In this document: positions 9,198 through 17,770 of the stretch, one piece after another
Position numbering within the stretch: the stretch's first letter is position 1
How the letters are laid out: each line of letters begins with the position of its first letter
Assembly (NCBI GenBank): GCA_038230415.1
Contig: JBBRNH010000004.1
Span: 1-64,000 of the forward strand
Direction: 5' to 3'
Length of the DNA: 64,000 bases
DNA from: JBBRNH01 sp038230415
GTDB lineage: Bacteria; Bacteroidota; Bacteroidia; Cytophagales; Spirosomataceae
Translations under genes and position numbers: made by a program
The notes under the pieces: generated by a model
What the model was told of the DNA's origin: nothing
Database searches by the model: none
The model's input: only the letters and a program-made list of their open reading frames with translations

Positions 9198-10154
9198 TTA
9201 ATACCCAAAGCTAAGTCCCTTCAACTGTAATGTATTGGCCGATACCACTGCTTCGCCGTTGCGAATGCCGGCAAAGGCCACGACGCGCTCGCCCCGCTCC
9301 TGCCCCAACTGCACCGCCCGACGCTCGAACGTCAGGCTGTCTCGCCTGACAAAGACGTAATCGCGGCCCTGCACCGTTACGACGGCTTCGCGCGGCACGG
9401 TCAGAAAACGGCCCTCGGTCAGGCCAAACTGTACCGTAGCAAACATCCCTGCTTTGAGCCGCCCGCCGGGGTTGGCAACGGCAATGCGGATTTTTATTTG
9501 CCGCGTGGTCGGGTCCACAAAATCATTTACGTCGGCTACGCTACCCCGAACGCGCTCGTTGGCAAACGAGGCAAAGGTGAGCGTACAGCCCATGCCCCGC
9601 CGAATGTTTTGTAGCTGATTCTCCGGCACTTCGCACACCACCCAAACCGTGTTGGGCCGGGCGCGGTAGAGGGCTTCGGGGTCAAAACCGGCGAGTTTCA
9701 GCCGCGCTTCATCCTCGATAATCCCGGCCTGCTCGTTGGCGAGGGCCGTTTGAGCATCAATCACATCTTTGCCCGACGCGGCCCCGTGTGCGGCCAAGTC
9801 CTGAACGCGGGCTAAATTCCCCTGCTGGGTTTTGATGTTGATCCGGTGTTGCAGCACGTTCGAGTAATTGGTCGAGAGTTCGGGTGTGTCGAACAGCACG
9901 AGGTGTTCGGCGGGGTTCTCAAACGATTTGACGACCATTGCCGCCACGTGGCCCGGTGCCTCAACATCGGTACGGATGGCTTCGGCGCGGGTGGTCTGGG
10001 TGCCAAAATCACGGGCAACGCGGGCATTGGGCATCGTTATCCGGTTGCCATCTGCCGACACCGTTGGCCGCAGCACCGGCGCGGTGGCGGTGGGTTTGGG
10101 CTTCTGCTGGCAGGAGAAGGCGAGGAGGAGCAGAAGAGAGGGGAAGTATTTCAT
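9198..10154 (-). CDS. czcB: RND efflux periplasmic adaptor lipoprotein (CzcB/CusB family)
   Basis: Membrane-fusion protein of the metal efflux complex (318 aa), bridging CzcA and TolC in the periplasm. The N-terminus MKYFPSLLLLLAFSCQQ has a lipobox ending at Cys15. The middle has the lipoyl/hairpin region, with a helical segment (about 100-155) rich in Gln, Ala and Asp, then a beta-barrel domain (WVVCEVPENQL; DPTTRQIKIRI) and a membrane-proximal domain (VPREAVV). It is somewhat shorter than typical CzcB proteins, with a short helical hairpin. It sits between tolC and czcA, flanked by inverted repeats on both sides. Confidence 0.92.
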   Translation of the reverse strand: MKYFPSLLLLLAFSCQQKPKPTATAPVLRPTVSADGNRITMPNARVARDFGTQTTRAEAIRTDVEAPGHVAAMVVKSFENPAEHLVLFDTPELSTNYSNVLQHRINIKTQQGNLARVQDLAAHGAASGKDVIDAQTALANEQAGIIEDEARLKLAGFDPEALYRARPNTVWVVCEVPENQLQNIRRGMGCTLTFASFANERVRGSVADVNDFVDPTTRQIKIRIAVANPGGRLKAGMFATVQFGLTEGRFLTVPREAVVTVQGRDYVFVRRDSLTFERRAVQLGQERGERVVAFAGIRNGEAVVSANTLQLKGLSFGY

Positions 10155-10170
10155 AATTTTTAGCCCAATT

Positions 10171-10280
10171 TTTTAAACACAGAGACATAGAGGGTTTCAC
10201 AGAGGTCACAGAGAAAAATACAGGCATTTCACAAGACGCTGCGGCCTCTGTGAAACCCCTCTGTGTCTCTGTGTTTAAAA
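10171..10280. repeat. Inverted repeat of the CACAGAG family between tolC and czcB
   Basis: Arms 10171-10205 and 10245-10280 are complementary with about two irregularities; both read TTTAAACACAGAGACA and continue to TTTCACAGAGG. The same family occurs at 19757-19858. The outer end of the right arm supplies the TAA stop codon of tolC (10275-10277). Confidence 0.88.
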
Positions 10281-11525
10281 ACCTCCCGTTGCAAACAACA
10301 GCCGGATGTAGTTTTGTCTATTTTGATAAACGGCCTGAGCATAAGCCGTTTGTGTGTCGAACCACGAGCGTTGGGCTTCTAAATAATCAATCAACGTGGT
10401 GGCTCCGCGCAGATACGCATACCGAACCGTGTTTAGCACCTGATTGGACTGGCGCAGAATCTGACCGTAGCGAATCACGTTCTGGCGGCTGGTTTCAAAC
10501 GAATTCCAGGCCAGCCGTACCTCACTCCGTACCCGCAACTGCGTGAGGCTGATGACCTGCCCGGCTTGTTCCTGCAACACCCGCGACTGCTGGATATTGC
10601 CCTGATTGCGGTTGTAAACCGGCAGTTCGAGCGTCAGATATACCCCTAAGTACGGCACGGCGTTTTGCGGATTCCAGATCAAACCGGCTTCATTGCGGGG
10701 GCGGGCAAGCACCTGTTGCAGAGCCACGTTGCGCCGGGCCGCGTCGAGGTTGGCCTGGGCCGCCCGCACGTCGGTTCGGTTTGCATCAGCCTGTTGCAGC
10801 AGGCTATCCAAACTGCCCAACGGCGAAATCACGGCATCATCGGGCGAAACACTCAGGCTGTCGGTAGCGGCCAGAACAAGCCGAAGCTCGGCCAGCCGGT
10901 TGACGGATTCCTGCCGGGCGGTGGTGATTTGCAGGGCATACTGATCGGCCAGGAGTTGCGTCCGGGTGAGGTCATTGGCGGTGATTGCCAGGTTTTTAAG
11001 CCTGATCTTATTAATCTCGACAAGTGAATCTACGTTGATTTTGGCGCGTTGCAGGAGGTTGAACTGCACCTGGGCATACTGGGCATCGAGCCACCGATTG
11101 GCCGCGTCGAAGAGCAGGTTGCGCTCGGTCTCGGCCACGCTGCGTTCGGCAAGGCGGGTGTTGGCCTGAGCGAGTTGGGTGCGGAAACCGCGCTTGTTGT
11201 AGATGTCGAACTCTTTGGTAGCCTGCAACCAGAACTGTCGGTTCCGGCGATTGACCAGCCCCGCGCCTTCGGGGAAATAGCCGGAATTAATCTGGAACAA
11301 TGTTTGGTTATTCAACACCGGATTGGCCCGGAGGTTAGCCGTGATTTCATTGGCACGGGTGGCTTCGATGTTGAGCCGCTCCACGCGCAGGGCCGGGCTG
11401 TTGACCCGCACCCGGTCGAGGGTTTGGCGGAGCGTCAGGCCAATGGGGGCAACCTGCGCCGAAACCAGACCAACCGAAAGGCAAAACCAGCAGAGAGAAG
11501 AGCAGAAACGGATACGGAGAATCAT
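10275..11525 (-). CDS. tolC: TolC-family outer-membrane efflux channel
   Basis: Outer-membrane factor (416 aa) of the tripartite metal exporter. It starts with a signal peptide ending near LVSAQ and shows the two-fold repeated helical structure of the family: long Gln/Asn/Ala/Arg-rich helices (LAQANTRLAERSVAETERN; LDAARRNVALQQVLA) and the late motif AYLRGATTLIDYLEAQRS. First gene of the operon with czcB and czcA. A palindrome at 11565-11589 upstream is a candidate operator. The stop codon lies inside the inverted repeat that separates it from czcB. Confidence 0.93.
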   Translation of the reverse strand: MILRIRFCSSLCWFCLSVGLVSAQVAPIGLTLRQTLDRVRVNSPALRVERLNIEATRANEITANLRANPVLNNQTLFQINSGYFPEGAGLVNRRNRQFWLQATKEFDIYNKRGFRTQLAQANTRLAERSVAETERNLLFDAANRWLDAQYAQVQFNLLQRAKINVDSLVEINKIRLKNLAITANDLTRTQLLADQYALQITTARQESVNRLAELRLVLAATDSLSVSPDDAVISPLGSLDSLLQQADANRTDVRAAQANLDAARRNVALQQVLARPRNEAGLIWNPQNAVPYLGVYLTLELPVYNRNQGNIQQSRVLQEQAGQVISLTQLRVRSEVRLAWNSFETSRQNVIRYGQILRQSNQVLNTVRYAYLRGATTLIDYLEAQRSWFDTQTAYAQAVYQNRQNYIRLLFATGGF

Positions 11526-11564
11526 TTACGCAGAAAAATACTTACGCAAAGGAACGAAAAGCCC

Positions 11565-11589
11565 ACCGAACCGTATATTATGGTTCGGT
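11565..11589. promoter_or_regulatory. Palindrome in the divergent tolC / amidohydrolase control region
   Basis: ACCGAACC (11565-11572) and GGTTCGGT (11582-11589) form a perfect 8-bp dyad around 9 AT-rich bases, 40 bases upstream of tolC and about 70 upstream of the amidohydrolase. Its position between divergent genes suggests a regulator site, for example for a metal sensor; no regulator gene is adjacent. A TTCCTTTG box on the minus strand nearby resembles a weak -7 element for tolC. Confidence 0.4.
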
Positions 11590-11661
11590 TAAAAGGTTGT
11601 TAAAGAACGGGTCCCGCGTTTTTCCGTAATTTCAGCCCCGAACTGCTTGTCTAATTTTTCG

Positions 11662-12945
11662 ATGAAAAAAACCTACCTGAAACTCGCTGTTGCCCTCACC
11701 TTACTGGCCGCGCCCGCCGTTGCCCAGCGCACCCTCATTCACTGCGGCACCCTGATTGATGGCATTAAGCCAGAATCCCAGCGCGAAATGACCGTCGTGG
11801 TCGAGGGTAACAAAATCACCGCCGTTCAACGCGGCTACACGGCCCCGGCTGGCACGGATAAAGTGCTGGACATGAAAGCCCGAACCGTGCTGCCCGGCCT
11901 GATTGATATGCACGTCCACCTCGAAAGCGAAACCCGGCGGGGCGGCATCATTGACGAGTTTACGCTGAATGTGCCGGATGTGGCTTACTTAGCCGCCAAA
12001 TATGCCAAAACCACGCTATTGGCGGGCTTCACCACCGTTCGTGATCTGGGGGGGTCGGGTGTGAACATTGCCCTGCGAAACGCTGTCAATCAAGGTATTA
12101 CCGATGGGCCACGCATCAAAACCGTTGGTACAGCCATCGCCACAACGGGCGGCCACGCCGACCCTACCAACGGCTACCGGCGCGACCTGATGGGTAACCC
12201 CGGCCCCACCGAAGGCGTAATAAACTCGCCCGAAGATGCCCGCAAAGCCGTTCGGCAACGGTATAAAGAAGGTTCCGACCTGATTAAAATTACGGCTACA
12301 GGGGGCGTGTTGAGCAACGCCAAAGATGGCTCCGGGCCGCAGTTTACCGACGAAGAAGTGACCGCCGTTGTGGCGGCTGCCAAAGATTATGGGATGGTCG
12401 TGGCTGCTCACGCACACGGGGCCGAGGGCATGAAACGGGCCATCCGGGCCGGGGTGCAGACCATCGAACACGGCACCTACATGGACGACGAAGCGATTGA
12501 GTTGTTCAAAAAGTATGGTACGCACTACGTTCCGACCATTATTGCCGGTAAGACTACCGCCGATTCGGCCCGGCGGTTTGGGTATTACCCGCCCCTTGTT
12601 ACACCCAAAGCGTTGGCCGTTGGCCCTAAAATTCAGGCCACGTTTGCCAAAGCCTATAAAGCGGGCGTAAAAATCGCGTTTGGTACGGATGCCGGTGTGT
12701 TTATTCATGGCTATAATGCCAAAGAATTTGAGTACATGGTCGAGGCCGGGATGCCGCCGATGGAAGCCCTGATGTCGGCCCTGATGACGAACGCTAAACT
12801 GCTGGGGATGGACACGCAGATTGGCTCATTAGAAGCCGGTAAATTGGCCGACATTATTGCCGTTGACGAAAACCCGGCGCAGAACATCAAGACCTTGCAA
12901 GCCGTTCGGTTTGTGATGAAAGACGGGAAAGTGTATAAACAGTAA
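11662..12945 (+). CDS. Secreted metal-dependent amidohydrolase (imidazolonepropionase-like)
   Basis: Hydrolase of the amidohydrolase superfamily (427 aa), probably periplasmic. ATG at 11662 is preferred over a TTG at 11647 because it gives a clean signal peptide ending in APAVAQ. Metal ligands are visible: MHVH early, a Lys in DLIKITATGG, His in VVAAHAHG and in TIEHGTY, and Asp in FGTDAGVF. The C-terminus returns to the small beta-sandwich (ADIIAVDENP). Related proteins include prolidase-like and imidazolonepropionase-like enzymes; the substrate is unknown, perhaps dipeptides. It is divergent from the metal-efflux operon. Confidence 0.88.
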   Translation: MKKTYLKLAVALTLLAAPAVAQRTLIHCGTLIDGIKPESQREMTVVVEGNKITAVQRGYTAPAGTDKVLDMKARTVLPGLIDMHVHLESETRRGGIIDEFTLNVPDVAYLAAKYAKTTLLAGFTTVRDLGGSGVNIALRNAVNQGITDGPRIKTVGTAIATTGGHADPTNGYRRDLMGNPGPTEGVINSPEDARKAVRQRYKEGSDLIKITATGGVLSNAKDGSGPQFTDEEVTAVVAAAKDYGMVVAAHAHGAEGMKRAIRAGVQTIEHGTYMDDEAIELFKKYGTHYVPTIIAGKTTADSARRFGYYPPLVTPKALAVGPKIQATFAKAYKAGVKIAFGTDAGVFIHGYNAKEFEYMVEAGMPPMEALMSALMTNAKLLGMDTQIGSLEAGKLADIIAVDENPAQNIKTLQAVRFVMKDGKVYKQ

Positions 12946-13010
12946 AATTTGTGGTAAGTAGTTGGTGGCAAGTTGCCAGCCGCTAACCACTTGCCACTTG
13001 CCACTAAATT
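12946..13010. repeat. Imperfect inverted repeat filling the amidohydrolase-ATPase gap
   Basis: The entire gap, from the base after the amidohydrolase stop to the base before the ATPase ATG, is an imperfect palindrome. It begins AATTTGTGG and ends CCACTAAATT, with internal units of the type CACTTGCCA repeated. Similar CTAACCAC phrases occur inside the HupE-like gene at 35076-35110. Confidence 0.55.
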
Positions 13011-14057
13011 ATGGATACCAGCAATCACCTTTCCTGGGTAGAGATTAAGAACTTCAAGTCTATCAAAGACCTGCGGCTGGACTGCAAGCGTGTGAATATT
13101 TTTATTGGCAAACCCAACGTCGGCAAGTCAAATATTCTGGAAGGATTGGGTTTGTTGGGGGCGGGGTATAGCCGCGATCGGTTTATGGAAGGGGCCGTGC
13201 GATATAAAGAAATGAAGCAGTTGTTTCTTGATAACGACAGAGAAAACTTAATTAGGATAATATCTGATAAGGGGGAATTCTTCCTGCAAGTAGCGAAAAA
13301 TAATAACAATGATTTTGAGTCTTATCTGATTGATAAGCATATAAAGTATAATAGTGAGCAAGATATAAAAACTCAATTATCAAGTGCCGGAGGAAACTTA
13401 TCAGGTATGACTCTAAACTCGAATGGGTTTATTGCATTAGTTATGAATGGCTACAGGCCAGGTTTTTGCAAAAAATATGGCTTTGATAATCTTGACACAT
13501 TTTCTGACTCATTCAATAATTTCCTTTCTCCTCCCAATGGCTCGAACTTATTTAGCATAATTGATAAAAGTCACGATTTGAAAAATGAGTTCGGGCAAAT
13601 TTTTCAACAACAAGGGCTTGATTTTGTGTTGTCGCGTGAAGACCAAACACTTGAATTACAGCGTAAAGATGGTTTCTATGTCATCAAATATCCCTTCTTC
13701 TCCATCGCCGATACGTTCCGGCGGTATATGTTTTACGTTACAGCCATCGAATCGAATAAAAACTCAGTAATTATTTTTGAGGAACCGGAAGTTCATTCGT
13801 TTCCTCCGTACACGCAGGAGTTGGCCTATCGAATGATTGCAGATGAGTCGAATCAGTATTTTATCTCTACACACAGTCCATATATGTTGCACCCATTTAT
13901 TGAAAAAATGGACTACAAAGATATTAACATTTTTATTACTTATTATAAAGATTATCAGACTCATGTTCGTCCATTATCGGAAGAAGAATTAACTGATATT
14001 CTTGATTACAGTACAAACGTTTTTTTTAATCTCCGAAAGTTCGAGCCAAATGCCTGA
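13011..14057 (+). CDS. RecF/OLD-type AAA ATPase, candidate defence protein
   Basis: ABC-like ATPase (348 aa) of the AAA15/AAA21 group. Visible: EIKNFKSIKDL at the N-terminus, Walker A GKPNVGKS (33-40), Walker B with acidic pair IIFEEPE (about 253-260), and the switch His in ISTHSPYML (about 285-293). The region between lacks recognisable domains and is AT-rich with ATA, AGA and TTA codons unlike its neighbours. The next gene, a TOPRIM-like protein, overlaps it by 8 bases. In the OLD, Gabija, PARIS and related anti-phage systems an ATPase of this kind works with a TOPRIM nuclease. Defence is therefore inferred; a DNA-repair role is possible. Confidence 0.85.
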   Translation: MDTSNHLSWVEIKNFKSIKDLRLDCKRVNIFIGKPNVGKSNILEGLGLLGAGYSRDRFMEGAVRYKEMKQLFLDNDRENLIRIISDKGEFFLQVAKNNNNDFESYLIDKHIKYNSEQDIKTQLSSAGGNLSGMTLNSNGFIALVMNGYRPGFCKKYGFDNLDTFSDSFNNFLSPPNGSNLFSIIDKSHDLKNEFGQIFQQQGLDFVLSREDQTLELQRKDGFYVIKYPFFSIADTFRRYMFYVTAIESNKNSVIIFEEPEVHSFPPYTQELAYRMIADESNQYFISTHSPYMLHPFIEKMDYKDINIFITYYKDYQTHVRPLSEEELTDILDYSTNVFFNLRKFEPNA

Positions 14058-14553
14058 CCTTGTTCGATTCTATCCAGAATGTCATGCAGACACTGCTTTG
14101 ATTATCTTTCTCGTTCAAAACAGTGAGCTTATCGAACACGCAGCCGGAATAAATGAAGTGGCAAAATCGCTGGAAACAGCAAAATCAGACACGGTAAGAT
14201 TAATCGGAATTATTGATAACGACAAGCATAAACCGAGGTATTTCTGTCAGTTTGAGACTATCAAAGAAGAGAATAAAATCTGCTTCCTCCATAAACCAGA
14301 CACAAATCAGTTCTTGCTCATTATTGATAAAGCCATTGAATCATTTCTGCTCTGGAACGCCGAACAGGTTGGCGTGAACGTGGCCGATTATGGGTTCTCG
14401 CCCGACGTAAAACGATTTGGGAATAAACTCAAAAGCGTTAATATCGAAACCGATCCCAACTATATCCAACTCCTCGCCGACCTCCACGCCCAAAACGCGC
14501 CCGGCATCATTACCCTTCAAACGCTTTTGCATGAACTCTTCCCCACCCATTAA
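14050..14553 (+). CDS. Small TOPRIM-like protein, partner of the AAA ATPase
   Basis: Predicted 167-aa protein. ATG at 14050 overlaps the ATPase stop by 8 bases; an upstream TTG at 14002 would extend deep into that gene and is less likely. FYPECHADTAL (Glu10) resembles the TOPRIM Glu motif (EGxTD) and GIIDNDKHK (Asp56, Asp58) resembles the DxD motif, both at beta-strand ends. The length is too short for the fused OLD or Gabija form, so this would be a minimal metal-binding nuclease subunit. Its AT-rich first two thirds match the ATPase gene; the last third is GC-richer. No family name can be given with certainty. The epimerase gene overlaps its 3' end by 23 bases. Confidence 0.75.
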   Translation: MPDLVRFYPECHADTALIIFLVQNSELIEHAAGINEVAKSLETAKSDTVRLIGIIDNDKHKPRYFCQFETIKEENKICFLHKPDTNQFLLIIDKAIESFLLWNAEQVGVNVADYGFSPDVKRFGNKLKSVNIETDPNYIQLLADLHAQNAPGIITLQTLLHELFPTH

Positions 14554-15565
14554 AACCGTTTTTATCACGGGAGCCACCGGCTTCGTTGGCTCGCACATAG
14601 CCCGGCGATTCTTAGCCGATAACTACCGTGTCGAAGCCCTCGTTCGGCAACCCGGTCAGTTTGGGCTGCTCACCGATGTTGCTCACCAAATCACCTGGCA
14701 CCCCGGCGACGTGACCGATATTCCGGCCCTCGAAACGGCTATGCAGGCCGACCGGCCAACCGCTCAACTCGACGTGATTCATGCGGCTGCGGTGGTGTCG
14801 TTTTCGCCCAAAGACCGGCGGGCAATGGAAAAAGTCAACGTCGAAGGCACGGCTAATGTGGTCAACGTCTGCCTGATGGCGGGCGTTCGGAAGCTTGGTT
14901 TTGTCAGTTCGGTGGCCGCGCTGGGTCGCCCAAATCCCGTGCGTAAAAACCCGGTTCCGGGCCAGCCAACGGTGATTGATGAAAACCAGAAATGGGAAGA
15001 TTCGCCCGAAAATTCGTTTTATGCCCAGACCAAATACCGCGCCGAACTGGAAGTCTGGCGGGGCGTGGCCGAAGGACTTAATGCGGTGATAATCAACCCC
15101 TCGGTCGTGATGGGCGTGGGCGACTGGAACCGGACCAGCACCCAATTGGTGAAATACGTGCTGGACGAAAAACAGTTTTATCCCAACGGCCTGATTAACT
15201 ACGTGGACGTGTTAGACGTAGCCGACGCGCTGACCCGGCTTGTGCAGTCTGACATCTCGGCAGAGCGGTTTATCCTGAATACCGGCACGATGCCTTACCA
15301 CGATTTTTTCGGGCAATTGGCGGCTGCGTTGGGCAAACGTGCACCCTCGATTGCCGTACCCGATTGGCTCACGCAGGTGCTGTGGCCGGTAGAAGCTGTG
15401 CGGTCGGCGTTGACGGGCAGCACCCCGCTCATCACCCGCGAAACGGCGCGGTCGGCGCGGAGTTTGTACCGGATGAATGGCGAAAAAATCACCGAAACGC
15501 TTGACTTTCAGTATCGTAACCTTACCGAAACGGTTGAGCGGGTGGCGATGGCAGTGACGGAATAA
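14531..15565 (+). CDS. NAD(P)-dependent epimerase/dehydratase (extended SDR)
   Basis: Extended short-chain dehydrogenase (344 aa). Rossmann motif GATGFVGSH near the N-terminus, the Asp of GDVTDIP, and the catalytic pair in FYAQTKYRAE (YxxxK). C-terminal substrate domain with NYVDVLDVADAL is like dihydroflavonol-4-reductase and sugar-epimerase relatives. The ATG at 14531 lies inside the previous gene; the longer frame from 14417 has no family-like residues before it. Its stop is one base from that of the convergent histidine kinase gene. Substrate unknown. Confidence 0.88.
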   Translation: MNSSPPIKTVFITGATGFVGSHIARRFLADNYRVEALVRQPGQFGLLTDVAHQITWHPGDVTDIPALETAMQADRPTAQLDVIHAAAVVSFSPKDRRAMEKVNVEGTANVVNVCLMAGVRKLGFVSSVAALGRPNPVRKNPVPGQPTVIDENQKWEDSPENSFYAQTKYRAELEVWRGVAEGLNAVIINPSVVMGVGDWNRTSTQLVKYVLDEKQFYPNGLINYVDVLDVADALTRLVQSDISAERFILNTGTMPYHDFFGQLAAALGKRAPSIAVPDWLTQVLWPVEAVRSALTGSTPLITRETARSARSLYRMNGEKITETLDFQYRNLTETVERVAMAVTE

Positions 15566-15566
15566 A

Positions 15567-17345
15567 TCACGCCGTTGGCAGCACAAAGAAGAACGCGGCT
15601 CCGTCGGTGATGGTCGTATCCAAGCCAATCTGTCCGTTCATGGCCGCAATAAACTCCCGCGAGATTGCCAGCCCCAAGCCCGTACCACTGGCCTGATTGT
15701 TTGCCCCCGGCGCACGAAAATACCGATCAAACACCCGGTCGCGGTGTTCGGTGCGGATGCCCGCGCCGTAATCCCGAACCGTGAATTTGAGGCCGTTTTC
15801 AGCGGGTGAAACGCTGATGTCGATGTGGTTATCGGCGGGGCTGTGCCGGATGGCGTTCGACAAAAAATTCACCAGCACCCACGATGCCTTGTCGGGGTCG
15901 GCCATCGCGGGCGGCAAGCCGGGCGGCAGTTGCACGTCGAGCCGCAGGTTTTTCTGGTCGGCGGCAGCGCGGAGGGCGTTGGTAGCGTAGCTCACGATGT
16001 TAGCGGGCGGCACGGCTTCGCGCCGAAGTTGCATCTGCCCCGATTCTACCTGGGCCATGTTCAGCAGTTCGCCGGTGATGTTCAGGAGCCGGTCGGCATC
16101 GTCGCGCACGTGTTGCACCAGCGTTTGCTGTTCGTCGTTGAGCGCACCAATCCGGCTGTCGCTCAGCAGTTTAAGGCTCATTTTGATGGCCGAGATGGGC
16201 GTTTTGAGTTCGTGCGAAACGGTGGCAATGAAGTTGGTCTTGGCTAAATCGCGCTCCTGATAGGCCGTAATGTTTTCTAAAACCACCACCCACCCAGCGG
16301 GCATCGGTTCCGATTCGCCGGTGCGGGTTACGGTTACGGCGTGGGTGCGCTGGTTGAAATAACTCTCCCGGCCTTCGTCAAAAATCTTGAGCAGGTGCAA
16401 CCCCGGTTCGGTCATGGCCGGAATCGGGGCCGACTGATTTAGGGCTGGCGTTGGGCCATTGCCGCCCGGCATGAGGTCGCGCAGGAGGGTTCGGAGGAGG
16501 TCGTTCCGCAGGGCCACGTCCGGGGCAGAACGTCCGGCAAGGTCACGCTCGGTGGTGCCTAACAAACGGCAGATCACGGGGTTGGCAAAGAGAATGGTAC
16601 GGTTTTCATCCAAACCCAAAATGCCCTCCGACATTTCCTGCACGATGGTATCAATCCGTTTTTTCTCGAACAGCACCCCCGCCAGCGATGAGTGTTCGTA
16701 CTCGTCTAATTTCTGGGCCATCGAGTTAAACGACCGCGCCAGTTCGCCAAATTCATCGTTCGAGGTGAAGTGCAACCGTTCTTCAAAGTTGCGGCTGGTA
16801 ATCTGTTTGATACCCCGCGTCAGATCGCGGAGTGGCCCGGCGATGTAGCCGGGGAAGTTGATGATGAACGAAAACAGCACCAGAAAACCGAGCGTTCCGG
16901 CGGCTGCCAACCACAACAGCGCGTCTTTGGCGGTTTGTTCGGCCACGCGGTTTTTACGAAACATAGCCTGCCGGTTGATGTCATCAAGTTGAAAAATGGC
17001 CGTTTGCAGCCGTTGCAACGTAGCACTGTCGGCGGGCAGTTGGCGAAGGCGATTAAATTCCCGGCGCAGGGCATCGGTAGCAGCCTGTTCGCCAATTTCG
17101 GTTACGTTGGCCTCCTGCTTGCGTAGGGTTTGCTCAAACAGCAGCCCGGCGTTGGGGTCGGTGTTGCGGGCCACCAACGATTTTTGCATCGTGTTGATGT
17201 ATTCGAGGGAGACGTAATTGTCTTTGAGAATGGCGCGGGCATCGTCGGCGAGTTGGCGGAGGTAAAACGCGCTCAGGCCGCCCAGCAGCAACACAATGGC
17301 AAAAATGAATCCCAGCGCGAGCGATATTTTTGATTTGATGCTCAT
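15567..17345 (-). CDS. HAMP-PAS sensor histidine kinase of the potassium cluster
   Basis: Membrane histidine kinase (592 aa): TM1 at about 7-29, a short helical periplasmic domain, TM2 at about 145-165, HAMP, a PAS domain (about 225-360), HisKA with phospho-acceptor His378 in SHELKTP, and HATPase with N, G1 (DYGAGI) and G2 (GTGLGLA) boxes. It closes the gene run that begins with kdpD, which in this organism lacks a kinase domain; the natural reading is that this protein supplies the kinase half and signals to the NtrC-type regulator at 27008-28387. It overlaps the preceding gene by 4 bases. The partner assignment is inferred from position. Confidence 0.92.
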   Translation of the reverse strand: MSIKSKISLALGFIFAIVLLLGGLSAFYLRQLADDARAILKDNYVSLEYINTMQKSLVARNTDPNAGLLFEQTLRKQEANVTEIGEQAATDALRREFNRLRQLPADSATLQRLQTAIFQLDDINRQAMFRKNRVAEQTAKDALLWLAAAGTLGFLVLFSFIINFPGYIAGPLRDLTRGIKQITSRNFEERLHFTSNDEFGELARSFNSMAQKLDEYEHSSLAGVLFEKKRIDTIVQEMSEGILGLDENRTILFANPVICRLLGTTERDLAGRSAPDVALRNDLLRTLLRDLMPGGNGPTPALNQSAPIPAMTEPGLHLLKIFDEGRESYFNQRTHAVTVTRTGESEPMPAGWVVVLENITAYQERDLAKTNFIATVSHELKTPISAIKMSLKLLSDSRIGALNDEQQTLVQHVRDDADRLLNITGELLNMAQVESGQMQLRREAVPPANIVSYATNALRAAADQKNLRLDVQLPPGLPPAMADPDKASWVLVNFLSNAIRHSPADNHIDISVSPAENGLKFTVRDYGAGIRTEHRDRVFDRYFRAPGANNQASGTGLGLAISREFIAAMNGQIGLDTTITDGAAFFFVLPTA

Positions 17346-17770
17346 AGATTTATCCAGTCAAAGTGGGCTACCGTGTGGGCAATCAGCCAGTCGTTGCCCG
17401 TATTGTTCATGGCCCGCAACACCCGAACCAGGGCCGCTTGTTCGGGAGCGGGCCACTGCTCGAAACCCGCTTGTTTGACTTTCATCGCCACAAAAAATTC
17501 GCTGATGTACCGCTCTCCGCCCGCCAGCAAATCGAGGGCGCGGGGCAGGTAATATTTCAGGCTCTGCACCGAATCGCAGTTGTTGATAAACAGCACATTG
17601 ATATCGGCGACCGACACGTTGCGCCGGTTGACTTTTTTCAAACGCCGTTCCATAGCCCGGTCATCTTCGCCATACCAGACGTGACCATCAATTTTCTGGG
17701 GAACGGCCAGCGTCTGGTACAGTTGCTCGATTGCATCGGTAAGCTCCTGATTAGCTTGTAGTTGTGTCAT
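17342..17770 (-). CDS. Conserved-looking hypothetical protein, 142 aa
   Basis: I do not recognise this protein. The start MTQLQANQEL at 17770 overlaps the DUF1963 gene stop by 4 bases, and its own stop overlaps the kinase start by 4, so it is translationally coupled on both sides. It is soluble, has no signal peptide, and contains ISEFFVAMKVKQAGFEQWP and a tail rich in Trp and His (TVAHFDWINL). The tight packing in the kdp run suggests co-expression under potassium limitation, or insertion of a two-gene cassette with DUF1963. Confidence 0.8.
   Translation of the reverse strand: MTQLQANQELTDAIEQLYQTLAVPQKIDGHVWYGEDDRAMERRLKKVNRRNVSVADINVLFINNCDSVQSLKYYLPRALDLLAGGERYISEFFVAMKVKQAGFEQWPAPEQAALVRVLRAMNNTGNDWLIAHTVAHFDWINL

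Noticed and set aside
14002..14049. TTG-started extension of the TOPRIM-like protein
   Set aside because: The added residues overlap the ATPase gene further and lack resemblance to a TOPRIM N-terminus; ATG 14050 is the simpler start.
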